Shown here: piece by piece, positions 13,561 to 21,175 of the stretch
How positions within the stretch are numbered: the stretch's first letter is position 1
Layout: the number at the start of each line of letters is the position of its first letter
Source of the DNA: Pseudomonas sp. AL03
GTDB taxonomy: Bacteria > Pseudomonadota > Gammaproteobacteria > Pseudomonadales > Pseudomonadaceae
Length of the DNA stretch: 64,000 nt
NCBI RefSeq assembly: GCF_029960815.1
Contig: NZ_JASBRE010000023.1
Coordinates: 1 to 64,000 of the forward strand
Direction of reading: 5' to 3'
Made by a program: the position numbers and the translations under genes
Notes under the pieces: model-generated
The model's input: only the letters and a program-made list of their open reading frames with translations
What the model was told of the DNA's origin: nothing
Database searches by the model: none

Positions 13561-13670
13561 AGAGATTCCTTGATAACGATAAACCCGGCTCGCACGAATT
13601 CACCGCCACGGGCTGTACCCGGCAGGTCGGCGACATAAATGGGGAACAGGTTCAGAACGAGAGTCGGCAT
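13557..13670 (-). CDS. Possible 37-aa leader ORF coupled to nagZ
   Basis: Short frame between psrA and nagZ, translated as MPTLVLNLFPIYVADLPGTA followed by a basic, partly hydrophobic tail ending KESL. Its TGA overlaps the nagZ ATG in the ATGA arrangement that often marks translational coupling. It is too short to judge by composition and I recognise no family, so it may be chance. Confidence 0.25.
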   Translation of the reverse strand: MPTLVLNLFPIYVADLPGTARGGEFVRAGFIVIKESL

Positions 13671-13718
13671 GGGCGGCTAGCTTAGCGGATGTCAGCTGCC
13701 GCGCCCACCCGTGCGCGG

Positions 13719-14426
13719 TTAAACCTTGGCGGCAACCGGGGTCGATTTGCTGCGCGGCCGCAACTGCGCAGTGGCCATGGCCGTGTCGGTGACGCCGGTT
13801 TCGGCACGCATGCCGGCAGCCAGGAACGGTACCATCAGGCGCATGACCTGCTCGATGGAGGTGTTGACGCCAAAGTCGGTCTCGGCAATTGCGCGCAGGG
13901 CTTTGATACCGGACATGCTGAACGCGGCGGCACCGAGCATGAAGTGCACGCGCCAGAACAGCTCAATCGGCGGAATACGCGGTGCCGCTTCGTTGACCAA
14001 CATCATGTAGCGGCGGAACACCTTGCCGTACATGTCTTCCAGATAACGCCGCAAGTGCCCTTGGCTCTGACTGAAAGCCAGACCCAGCAAACGCATGAAA
14101 ATCGACAGATCGTTACCGCTGCGTGGTTGCACCACCAGGGCTTGCTCGACGAGGATTTCCAGCAGTTCTTCAAGTGTCGGCTTGTTCTCTGGCTTGGCCT
14201 GACGCCGCTCCAGCTCTTTATCAAGGCTTAAGCAGAACGGCCCGAGAAAGCGCGAGAAAACGGCCTGGATCAGCGCCTTCTTCGAGCCGAAGTGATAGTT
14301 CACCGCCGCCAGATTGACACCGGCCTTGCTGGTGATCAGACGCAATGAGGTTTCAGCGAAACCTTTTTCCGCGAACAATTGCTCGGCAGCATCAAGAATG
14401 CGTTCAACGGTTTCCGACTGGGCCAT
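13719..14426 (-). CDS. psrA: TetR-family transcriptional regulator PsrA
   Basis: Fatty-acid-responsive TetR regulator of 235 aa that in Pseudomonas represses fadBA-type beta-oxidation genes and its own gene, and activates rpoS. The N-terminal helix-turn-helix region reads ILDAAEQLFAEKGFAETSLR then AGVNLAAVNYHFGSKKALI (about residues 10-55), near identical to the P. aeruginosa protein as I know it. ATG 14426 (MAQSETVERI) is chosen over the upstream codon because it matches the family start. Two abutting PsrA-type operators lie just upstream, consistent with autoregulation. Confidence 0.95.
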   Translation of the reverse strand: MAQSETVERILDAAEQLFAEKGFAETSLRLITSKAGVNLAAVNYHFGSKKALIQAVFSRFLGPFCLSLDKELERRQAKPENKPTLEELLEILVEQALVVQPRSGNDLSIFMRLLGLAFSQSQGHLRRYLEDMYGKVFRRYMMLVNEAAPRIPPIELFWRVHFMLGAAAFSMSGIKALRAIAETDFGVNTSIEQVMRLMVPFLAAGMRAETGVTDTAMATAQLRPRSKSTPVAAKV

Positions 14427-14441
14427 GGCTACTCCGCCTGA

Positions 14442-14468
14442 CAAACACTTGTTTGAAACATACGTTTC
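14442..14468. promoter_or_regulatory. Tandem PsrA operators upstream of psrA
   Basis: CAAAC-ACTT-GTTTG (14442-14455) and GAAAC-ATAC-GTTTC (14455-14468) are both perfect inverted repeats and both fit the published PsrA consensus (G/C)AAAC-N2-4-GTTT(G/C). They share base 14455. They lie 16 bases before the psrA ATG, well placed for autorepression. The same double layout occurs before fadB. Confidence 0.85.
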
Positions 14469-14610
14469 AGCCTGTGCAATGTCAAGCCTGCCCGTTCGTT
14501 TTGGGAATGGTCGGTCAGCTATTTAACCATACAACTTCCAAGCGTGAATCAGCAGGCTGATCGACCGTCTGGCGGTCGGCAAAAAAAGGGGCATTGCCAA
14601 TACTGTTTCA

Positions 14611-14645
14611 CTGTATATAATCCCAGTCACTGTATAAAAAGACAG
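14611..14645 (+). promoter_or_regulatory. Two LexA (SOS) boxes in the lexA promoter
   Basis: CTGTATATAATCCCAG (14611-14626) and CTGTATAAAAAGACAG (14630-14645) both match CTG-N10-CAG with TATA-rich centres. They end 11 bases before the lexA ATG. Two boxes in front of lexA is the classic autoregulatory arrangement. Confidence 0.93.
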
Positions 14646-14655
14646 AGCGATCAAT

Positions 14656-15264
14656 ATGCTAAAGCTGACGCCACGCCAAGCAGAGATTCTGGCCTTCATC
14701 AAACGTTGCCTCGAAGACAACGGCTACCCGCCCACCCGTGCGGAAATCGCTCAGGAACTGGGTTTCAAGTCACCCAACGCTGCGGAAGAACACCTCAAGG
14801 CGCTGGCTCGCAAGGGTGCGATCGAGATGACGCCCGGCGCTTCCCGTGGCATTCGCATTCCCGGCTTCGAAGCCAAAGCCGACGAGTCCACCCTGCCAAT
14901 TATTGGCCGAGTGGCTGCCGGTGCTCCGATCCTAGCCCAGCAACACATCGAAGAGTCCTGCAACATCAACCCGTCGTTCTTCCATCCTCGCGCCGATTAT
15001 CTGCTGCGGGTTCATGGCATGAGCATGAAGGACGTGGGCATTTTCGACGGTGACCTGCTGGCAGTGCACACCACCCGTGAAGCCCGCAACGGCCAGATCG
15101 TAGTGGCGAGGATCGGCGACGAAGTGACCGTCAAGCGCTTCAAGCGCGATGGCAGCAAGGTCTGGTTGATTGCGGAAAACCCTGAATTCGCCCCTATCGA
15201 AGTGAACCTGAAAGATCAGGAACTGGTGATCGAAGGCTTGAGTGTCGGCGTCATTCGCCGCTAA
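14656..15264 (+). CDS. lexA: SOS repressor LexA
   Basis: Repressor and self-cleaving S24 protease of 202 aa. An N-terminal winged helix (residues 1-70) binds SOS boxes. The autocleavage bond is Ala88-Gly89 in RVAAGAP. The catalytic pair is Ser123 (HGMSMKD) and Lys160 (EVTVKRF). RecA-stimulated cleavage releases SOS genes, including the adjacent sulA. Two SOS boxes precede it. The stop codon overlaps the Shine-Dalgarno of sulA, so the pair forms an operon. Confidence 0.98.
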   Translation: MLKLTPRQAEILAFIKRCLEDNGYPPTRAEIAQELGFKSPNAAEEHLKALARKGAIEMTPGASRGIRIPGFEAKADESTLPIIGRVAAGAPILAQQHIEESCNINPSFFHPRADYLLRVHGMSMKDVGIFDGDLLAVHTTREARNGQIVVARIGDEVTVKRFKRDGSKVWLIAENPEFAPIEVNLKDQELVIEGLSVGVIRR

Positions 15265-15274
15265 AGGAGGCTTT

Positions 15275-15748
15275 ATGCAGTTCCCACACACATCACAGCA
15301 AGCCCAACTGCCGCTGTTCGAGGCTTTCATGGTGCAGCCGTTGGCGCCGATCCTGAAAGACGTGGTCGAGTCACCCTGGAGCGCCGAGCCCGAAGTCTTC
15401 AGTGAGCTGTCGCTGCGTGGTGCAGCCGGGAACTGCCTGAACCTTCTTGCGCCGATCCTCAGGGAACTGAGCCAGGAACTGGACGCGCGCTGGTTGACGC
15501 TGATCGCCCCGCCCGCCAGCCTCACCCAGACCTGGTTGCGGGACGCCGGCCTTAACCGCGAACGCATCCTGCTGCTGCAACCACGTGGCGCTCAGAGCGC
15601 ACAGCAGTTGACCTGCGAGGCCTTGCGCCTGGGCCGCAGCCACACGGTGGTCAGTTGGCTCAACCCATTGAGCACAACTTCACGGCAACAGTTGATCAGC
15701 GCCGCCCGGATCGGGGACGCACAAAGTCTGAATATTCGATTGGGCTAA
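15275..15748 (+). CDS. sulA: SOS cell division inhibitor SulA
   Basis: Inhibitor of FtsZ polymerisation induced by DNA damage, 157 aa. Start ATG 15275 follows AAAGGAGG, which overlaps the lexA stop; the longer frame would run back into lexA. The central part (LNLLAPILRELSQELDARWL then LTLIAPP) resembles the SulA/RecA-like superfamily. The lexA-sulA pairing is the standard Pseudomonas arrangement and puts it under the lexA SOS boxes. Confidence 0.92.
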   Translation: MQFPHTSQQAQLPLFEAFMVQPLAPILKDVVESPWSAEPEVFSELSLRGAAGNCLNLLAPILRELSQELDARWLTLIAPPASLTQTWLRDAGLNRERILLLQPRGAQSAQQLTCEALRLGRSHTVVSWLNPLSTTSRQQLISAARIGDAQSLNIRLG

Positions 15749-15761
15749 CTGACAAACAATA

Positions 15762-15804
15762 TGCGCTTTGAATAGCGCAGGGCTTCTCCAAGGATAGAGA
15801 AGCC
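15762..15804. terminator. Two hairpins between convergent sulA and the PA3009-like gene
   Basis: TGCGCT-TTGAAT-AGCGCA (15762-15779) and GGCTTCTC-N8-GAGAAGCC (15781-15804) form adjacent perfect stems. Neither has a U-run on the plus side. They sit where both genes end and may stabilise 3' ends rather than terminate by themselves. Confidence 0.4.
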
Positions 15805-15842
15805 GACCTGTAGCAATACCAGCAAAAAAACGACGAGCGGTA

Positions 15843-16076
15843 TCAATGAAGAACCCGTGATCCCTCATCTGTATTGAATTCGCCTTCAACCAGGCGCCCG
15901 GCCATCTGAACGCCGACACTCAGCATCGCCTTCGCGACCTCAACGTGCTGGCCTTGCAGGAACGCTTTGGCATCCTCGGAGAAATCCAAAGTAACCAGAG
16001 AACCCTCGTCCTCGGCCCTGCGCAGCTCGATACGGCCGTCTGGTAACTCGACAATTTCTAGAAAGGACGTTGGCAT
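15843..16076 (-). CDS. Conserved hypothetical protein, PA3009-like, 77 aa
   Basis: A small acidic protein starting MPTSFLEIVELPDGRIELRR. I recognise it as the conserved gene that sits next to sulA and topA in Pseudomonas, but no function is known to me. The in-frame extension upstream to 16202 looks like non-coding sequence, so ATG 16076 is preferred. No signal peptide or membrane segment is visible. Confidence 0.75.
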   Translation of the reverse strand: MPTSFLEIVELPDGRIELRRAEDEGSLVTLDFSEDAKAFLQGQHVEVAKAMLSVGVQMAGRLVEGEFNTDEGSRVLH

Positions 16077-16230
16077 AAAGGTCTGTTCTCCACGAAAGGC
16101 GGGGATTATATAGGCATCGGCCAGGCTCCGCTCGGGATCTTGACCAGATGCCACTACAAAGAGAAATTTCCGACAGCTCTCATCCCTGAGCGAACAACCC
16201 ACAGGGCCATCCGTTATTCCGCTCGATCCT

Positions 16231-16755
16231 TCAGCATTCGTTCAACCCTTCGCGAAAGCGAATCGCCAGGCCTTTGAGGTTCTGACGCCAACTCTCCAGC
16301 TCTTCCCGGCTCAGCTCTTGCGAAGCCTCTTCTTCATCCAGGTTAACGGCCAGGATCAGCGGTTGCGTCACGTCACCCTTAGGCTTGTGCGGCGCCCGTG
16401 GCGGCTGAAACAGCGCAGCATGAGCCGCGAGCAGTTTGGCCAGCCAGGTTTCAGAATTTTGTGCCAACTCGACCATCTCGGCCAGTTCTGGAATCGCGAT
16501 GGCTTCCAGTACTTCGCGAGTCAGCAGCAACTCGGCCCGAGGTGCATTGGCCTGAGGCAAGCGATAGAAACCGGCGATTTCATGGCACAGCCCCAGCAAC
16601 GCACCGTACAAGTGAAATAACGCCGATTGGCGTCCGGCCTGAATCAGCGCCAGCGAGTTCATCGCACGCCCCTCTTCTGCAGTGGCGAGCGCTTCCAGCG
16701 ACAGGCCGGCGAAGTAAATCTTCTGGTTGGTACGGGTATAGAGTTCGTGGGCCAT
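16231..16755 (-). CDS. DUF6586-type conserved hypothetical protein
   Basis: A 174-aa soluble, helix-rich protein beginning MAHELYTRTNQKIYFAGLSL. It corresponds by position and sequence to PA3010, a Pseudomonas-restricted family of unknown role. ATG 16755 has GGAGG about 5 bases upstream (read on the minus strand), which decides the start over an earlier frame opening. It follows topA on the same strand but a strong terminator lies between them. No catalytic motif is evident. Confidence 0.8.
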   Translation of the reverse strand: MAHELYTRTNQKIYFAGLSLEALATAEEGRAMNSLALIQAGRQSALFHLYGALLGLCHEIAGFYRLPQANAPRAELLLTREVLEAIAIPELAEMVELAQNSETWLAKLLAAHAALFQPPRAPHKPKGDVTQPLILAVNLDEEEASQELSREELESWRQNLKGLAIRFREGLNEC

Positions 16756-16841
16756 GACGGCAGCCTCCACAACGAAATAATTGCTTCACGCAGGTCAGAC
16801 AGTGTCATGGATCACCCAAGTACACCGCAAGCACAAAACAA

Positions 16842-16886
16842 AAGGCCGCATGAAAACCCGAGGGTTGTCATGCGGCCTTTTGTACA
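16842..16886 (-). terminator. Terminator after topA
   Basis: A long inverted repeat, AAAAGGCCGCATG / CATGCGGCCTTTT, with a loop of about 16 bases and flanking A and T runs, so it can work in both directions. It lies just beyond the topA stop. Confidence 0.85.
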
Positions 16887-16893
16887 GCGCCTT

Positions 16894-19521
16894 TTAAGCC
16901 TTGGCTGATGGACGCTTGTCTTCAACCTTCCACTTGCCGCCGTCGTAGTACGCCTTCCAGCCAGTCGGCTTACCGTCGACCTCAGTCTGCACGTACTGCT
17001 CTTTGGTCTTGCGGCTGTAACGGATCACAGCGGGGAGGCCGTCCGGATCTTTCTTCGGTGCATCACAGAGGAAGTGATACTTCGGATCGATCTCATCCTT
17101 GTGCGGCACAATTTCCATGACCAGCGGAGCACGCGTCTCGCGGTTTTTCGGGAATTGGCTGGCCGCCAGGAACAAGCCGGAAGCTCCGTCGCGCAGGATG
17201 TAGGTGTCGTTGACCTTCTCGCATTTCAGCTCAGGCATCTTCACCGGATCCATCTTCGGCGGCGCTGCATCACCGCTTTTCAGCAGTTTGCGGGTGTTCT
17301 TGCACGTCGCATTGGTGCAACCGAAGAACTTGCCGAAACGGCCGGTCTTGAGCTGCATCTCGCTGCCGCACTTGTCGCATTCCAGGCTCGGACCTTCATA
17401 GCCTTTGATGCGATAAGTGCCCTCTTCGATTTCGTAACCTGAGCAATCCGGGTTGTTACCGCAGATGTGCAGCTTGCGCTTCTCATCCAGCAGGTAAGCG
17501 TCCATCGCTGTGCTGCAGATCGGGCAGCGGTGCTTGCCACGCAGCACCAGCGACTCCGATTCACCCTCGTCGTCCGCCGCGATTTCGTCGCCCGGCACCA
17601 GGTTGACGGTGGCCTTGCAGCGTTCTTTTGGCGGCAGGCTGTAGCCCGAGCAGCCGAGGAACACGCCGGTCGATGCGGTACGAATCTGCATCGGACGACC
17701 GCACAACACGCACGGAATGTCAGTCATCACCGGCTGGTTGGCGCGCATGCCGCCTTCGGCGCTTTCGGCTACTTCGAGTTTCTTCTTGAAGTCGCCATAG
17801 AACTCGTCGAGCACGCTTTTCCAGTCGCGTTCGCCTTGGGCCACGTCATCGAGGTTCTCTTCCATGCCGGCGGTGAAGCCGTAGTCCATGAGGTTGGAGA
17901 AGCTCTCGGCCAAACGCTCGGTAACGATGTCGCCCATCTTTTCCGAGTAGAAACGACGGTTGTGCAGCGCCACGTAGCCACGGTCCTGGATGGTCGAAAT
18001 AATCGCTGCGTAGGTCGAAGGACGACCGATGCCGCGTTTTTCCATTTCTTTAACCAGGCTGGCTTCCGAGTAACGCGCCGGCGGCTTGGTGAAGTGCTGG
18101 GTCGGATCAAGCTTGATCAGCTTCATCGCATCGCCCTGAGCCATGTCCGGCAGCACGTCGTCATCACCAGGCTTGGCGATTTGCGGCATGACGCGGGTGT
18201 AACCGTCGAACTTCAGGATGCGGCCCTTGGCACGCAGCTCGAAATCACCGGCACCCACGGTCACCGTGGTCGACAGGTATTGGGCCGGCAGCATCTGGCA
18301 AGCGAGGAACTGGCGCCAGATCAGCTCGTAAAGCCGCTCTGCGTCACGCTCCATGCCCGACAGTTTGCTCGGCTCGGTATTGGCGTCGGAAGGACGAATC
18401 GCTTCGTGAGCCTCTTGTGCGCCTTCTTTGCTGCTGTAGACGTTCGGGTTTTCCGGCAGGTACTTTTTGCCGAATTCGCCTTCAATATAAGTACGCGCCA
18501 TCGTCACCGCATCAACCGAGAGGTTGGTGGAGTCTGTACGCATGTAAGTGATGTAGCCGGCTTCGTACAGACGCTGGGCCATCATCATGGTTTTCTTCAC
18601 GCCGAAGCCGAGGCGGTTACTCGCAGCCTGTTGCAGAGTGGACGTGATGAAAGGCGCCGACGGCTTGCTGCTGGTCGGTTTGTCTTCGCGCTTGACGATG
18701 CTGTAGCTGGAAGCCTTGAGCTTCTCCAGCGCGGCCATCGCTTGGGCTTCGTTGAGCGGCTTGAAGGCTTCGCCTTTCTCGCGAGCCACGTCAAAGCGCA
18801 CGGTTGCGCCCTTGGCGGTGCCGAGGTCGGCGTGAACTTCCCAGTATTCTTCCGGGTTGAACGCGCGGATTTCGCGCTCACGCTCGACCACCAACTTCAC
18901 GGCAACCGATTGCACGCGACCAGCGGACAAGCCACGGGCCACTTTGGCCCACAGCAGTGGCGAAACCATGTAACCCACCACACGGTCGAGGAAACGACGC
19001 GCCTGCTGGGCGTTTACACGATCGATATCCAGCTCGCCCGGCTTCGAGAAGGCTTCCTGAATCGCCTTCTTGGTGATTTCGTTGAACACCACGCGCTTGT
19101 AGCGGCTGTCATCACCACCTATGGCTTCGCGCAGGTGCCAGGCAATGGCTTCCCCCTCGCGATCCAAGTCGGTTGCGAGATAGATGGTGTCAGCATCTTT
19201 GGCGAGCCGGCGCAGCTCTTCGATGACCTTTTCCTTGCCCGGGAGGATCTCGTACTTGGCTTTCCAGCCATGATCGGGATCGACACCCATGCGCGAGACC
19301 AGCTGCTTGCGCGCCTTCTCTTTCGGCGTGAGCACCGGACCCTCACCCGCGGCGGCCTTGCCGCGCTTGGCGGCTGGCTCTTTGCTGGCGCTAGCCGAAC
19401 CGCTGGTGGGCAGGTCTCGGATATGGCCGATACTCGACTTCACCACGTATTGGTTACCCAGATACTTGTTGATGGTCTTGGCCTTAGCCGGGGATTCCAC
19501 AATGACCAGCGATTTGCCCAT
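16894..19521 (-). CDS. topA: DNA topoisomerase I (type IA)
   Basis: Relaxes negatively supercoiled DNA through a transient 5'-phosphotyrosine link. 875 aa. N-terminal Toprim domain: LVIVESPAKA with the catalytic Glu at about residue 8, and DLDREGEAIAW near 118. The active Tyr is in YMRTDST near residue 325. The C-terminus has three zinc-ribbon-like modules with CVLC, CPIC and CDKC knuckles, then a basic tail. A lysine/alanine-rich insert (SASASKEPAAKRGKAAAG) near residue 42 lies within the Toprim region, as in other Pseudomonas. Single-gene unit with its own terminator. Confidence 0.97.
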   Translation of the reverse strand: MGKSLVIVESPAKAKTINKYLGNQYVVKSSIGHIRDLPTSGSASASKEPAAKRGKAAAGEGPVLTPKEKARKQLVSRMGVDPDHGWKAKYEILPGKEKVIEELRRLAKDADTIYLATDLDREGEAIAWHLREAIGGDDSRYKRVVFNEITKKAIQEAFSKPGELDIDRVNAQQARRFLDRVVGYMVSPLLWAKVARGLSAGRVQSVAVKLVVEREREIRAFNPEEYWEVHADLGTAKGATVRFDVAREKGEAFKPLNEAQAMAALEKLKASSYSIVKREDKPTSSKPSAPFITSTLQQAASNRLGFGVKKTMMMAQRLYEAGYITYMRTDSTNLSVDAVTMARTYIEGEFGKKYLPENPNVYSSKEGAQEAHEAIRPSDANTEPSKLSGMERDAERLYELIWRQFLACQMLPAQYLSTTVTVGAGDFELRAKGRILKFDGYTRVMPQIAKPGDDDVLPDMAQGDAMKLIKLDPTQHFTKPPARYSEASLVKEMEKRGIGRPSTYAAIISTIQDRGYVALHNRRFYSEKMGDIVTERLAESFSNLMDYGFTAGMEENLDDVAQGERDWKSVLDEFYGDFKKKLEVAESAEGGMRANQPVMTDIPCVLCGRPMQIRTASTGVFLGCSGYSLPPKERCKATVNLVPGDEIAADDEGESESLVLRGKHRCPICSTAMDAYLLDEKRKLHICGNNPDCSGYEIEEGTYRIKGYEGPSLECDKCGSEMQLKTGRFGKFFGCTNATCKNTRKLLKSGDAAPPKMDPVKMPELKCEKVNDTYILRDGASGLFLAASQFPKNRETRAPLVMEIVPHKDEIDPKYHFLCDAPKKDPDGLPAVIRYSRKTKEQYVQTEVDGKPTGWKAYYDGGKWKVEDKRPSAKA

Positions 19522-19635
19522 GGATCAGAAAATTCCTGAATTCTAGAAGTGAAAGGCGGTTGGCGCCTGACGCGGCACCGCTATATATAGTGGCTACAAG
19601 GTGAGGTCAAGCGCAGGGTTTTGCGCGCACTCAGC

Positions 19636-19872
19636 TTATGGCTTCGAAAAAAGGCTCGGTTCGGCTTGCACCAAAGCAAAGCGTGGCACCTGTTCACCGT
19701 CAACCTCGACCGACTCCAGGAACATGCTCAAGGGACGCACCCAAAAGCCGTAATCGCCATACAGGGCTTGGTAGAAGACCACTTCTTCTTCGGTTTCAGA
19801 ATGCCGTGCAACGCTGAACACGCGGTACTGCGGACCTTTGTAATGTTGGTAGAGCCCAGGTTGTATCGGCAT
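19636..19872 (-). CDS. DUF1653 domain protein
   Basis: A 78-aa protein with the DUF1653 signature: GLYQHYKGPQYRVFSVARHS, then YGDYGFWVRPLSMF. Function unknown; the fold is a small beta barrel. The start is set at ATG 19872 (MPIQPGLYQHYKG), which fits the family. It lies between fadA and topA on the same strand, after the fadA terminator, so it is probably transcribed independently. Confidence 0.85.
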   Translation of the reverse strand: MPIQPGLYQHYKGPQYRVFSVARHSETEEEVVFYQALYGDYGFWVRPLSMFLESVEVDGEQVPRFALVQAEPSLFSKP

Positions 19873-19894
19873 GCTTTGGCCCTCACTCAAATCT

Positions 19895-19951
19895 TTTCAA
19901 AATAAAAAAATAAAATCAGAAAAACAAAAACCGGGGCACTTGGCCCCGGCT
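19895..19951 (-). terminator. Rho-independent terminator after fadBA
   Basis: On the minus strand GCCGGGGC-CAAGT-GCCCCGG is followed by a T-rich tract of more than 20 bases. This is a textbook terminator for the fadBA transcript. Confidence 0.92.
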
Positions 19952-19967
19952 TCCTTCAACGAAACGC

Positions 19968-21143
19968 TTAAACGCGTTCGAAGACGGTGGAGATGCCTTG
20001 GCCGAGACCAATGCACATGGTAGCTACCCCGAAGGTACCGCCATTTTGCTTCATCACGTTCAGCAGGGTGCCGGAGATACGCGCACCGGAGCAACCGAAC
20101 GGGTGACCCAAGGCGATCGCGCCGCCGTGCAGGTTAACCTTCTCGTTCATCTTGTCGAGTACTTTCAAATCTTTCAGCACTGGCAGGGCCTGTGCGGCGA
20201 AAGCTTCGTTGAGCTCGAAGAAGTCGATATCGTTAATGCCAAGACCTGCGCGCTTCAGTGCTTTCTGTGTAGACGGTACTGGACCATAGCCCATGATTGC
20301 CGGGTCCACACCTGCTACCGCCATCGAACGAATCACCGCCAAAGGCTGGATGCCCAGGTCCTGTGCACGCTGTGCCGACATCACGATCATGCACGAAGCA
20401 CCGTCGGTGATCTGCGACGAAGTACCGGCTGTCACGGTGCCGCCCTTAGGGTTGAAAGCAGGCTTGAGAGCCGCCAGGCTTTCCAGGGTAGTTTCCGGAC
20501 GAATGGTTTCGTCGTAGTCGAACAGTTTCAGGAAACCGTTCTCGTCGTAGCCCTGCATCGGGATGATTTCGTCTTTGAACTTGCCCTCCAGCGTCGCTTT
20601 ATGAGCGAGCTGGTGGGAGCGCACGCCAAAAGCGTCCTGTTGTTCACGAGTGATGCCGTGCATTTTACCCAGCATTTCAGCGGTCAAGCCCATCATGCCC
20701 GAGGCTTTCGCCGCGTACAGCGACATATGCGGGTTCGGATCGACACCGTGCATCATGCTCACATGGCCCATATGCTCGACGCCGCCCACCACGAACACGT
20801 CACCGTTGCCAGTCATGATCGCTTGCGCGGCAGTGTGCAATGCGCTCATCGACGAGCCACACAGGCGGCTGACAGTCTGACCGGCAGCGGTGTGCGGGAT
20901 CTGAGTCATCAGGGACGCCATGCGAGCGATGTTCCAGCCCTGCTCCAGGGTCTGGTTCACACAGCCCCAGATGACGTCTTCGACTTCGTTCGGATCAACC
21001 TTGACGTTGCGTTCCAGCAATTTGCTGATCAGGTGCGCTGACATGTCTTCGGCGCGGGTGTTGCGGTGCATGCCGCCCTTGGAGCGGCCCATCGGAGTAC
21101 GACCGAAGTCGACAATCACGACGTCTCTTGGATTCAAGCTCAT
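19968..21143 (-). CDS. fadA: 3-ketoacyl-CoA thiolase FadA
   Basis: Beta subunit of the fatty acid oxidation complex; cleaves 3-ketoacyl-CoA with CoA to acetyl-CoA and a shortened acyl-CoA. 391 aa. Nucleophile Cys95 (SRLCGSSMSA), catalytic His347 (ALGHPFGCSG) and Cys377 (CIGLGQG) are all present. It follows fadB by 32 bases on the same strand and ends at a strong terminator, so fadBA is one operon. It is a predicted PsrA target through the operator before fadB. Confidence 0.97.
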   Translation of the reverse strand: MSLNPRDVVIVDFGRTPMGRSKGGMHRNTRAEDMSAHLISKLLERNVKVDPNEVEDVIWGCVNQTLEQGWNIARMASLMTQIPHTAAGQTVSRLCGSSMSALHTAAQAIMTGNGDVFVVGGVEHMGHVSMMHGVDPNPHMSLYAAKASGMMGLTAEMLGKMHGITREQQDAFGVRSHQLAHKATLEGKFKDEIIPMQGYDENGFLKLFDYDETIRPETTLESLAALKPAFNPKGGTVTAGTSSQITDGASCMIVMSAQRAQDLGIQPLAVIRSMAVAGVDPAIMGYGPVPSTQKALKRAGLGINDIDFFELNEAFAAQALPVLKDLKVLDKMNEKVNLHGGAIALGHPFGCSGARISGTLLNVMKQNGGTFGVATMCIGLGQGISTVFERV

Positions 21144-21175
21144 AAAATTTCACTCTCGCTCAAGTGTTTGGACGC

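Noticed and set aside
17467..19539. 690-codon open frame antisense to topA
   Set aside because: The topA frame has unmistakable Toprim, active-site Tyr and zinc motifs. The antisense frame is a GC-skew shadow rich in His, Arg and Gly with no family features.
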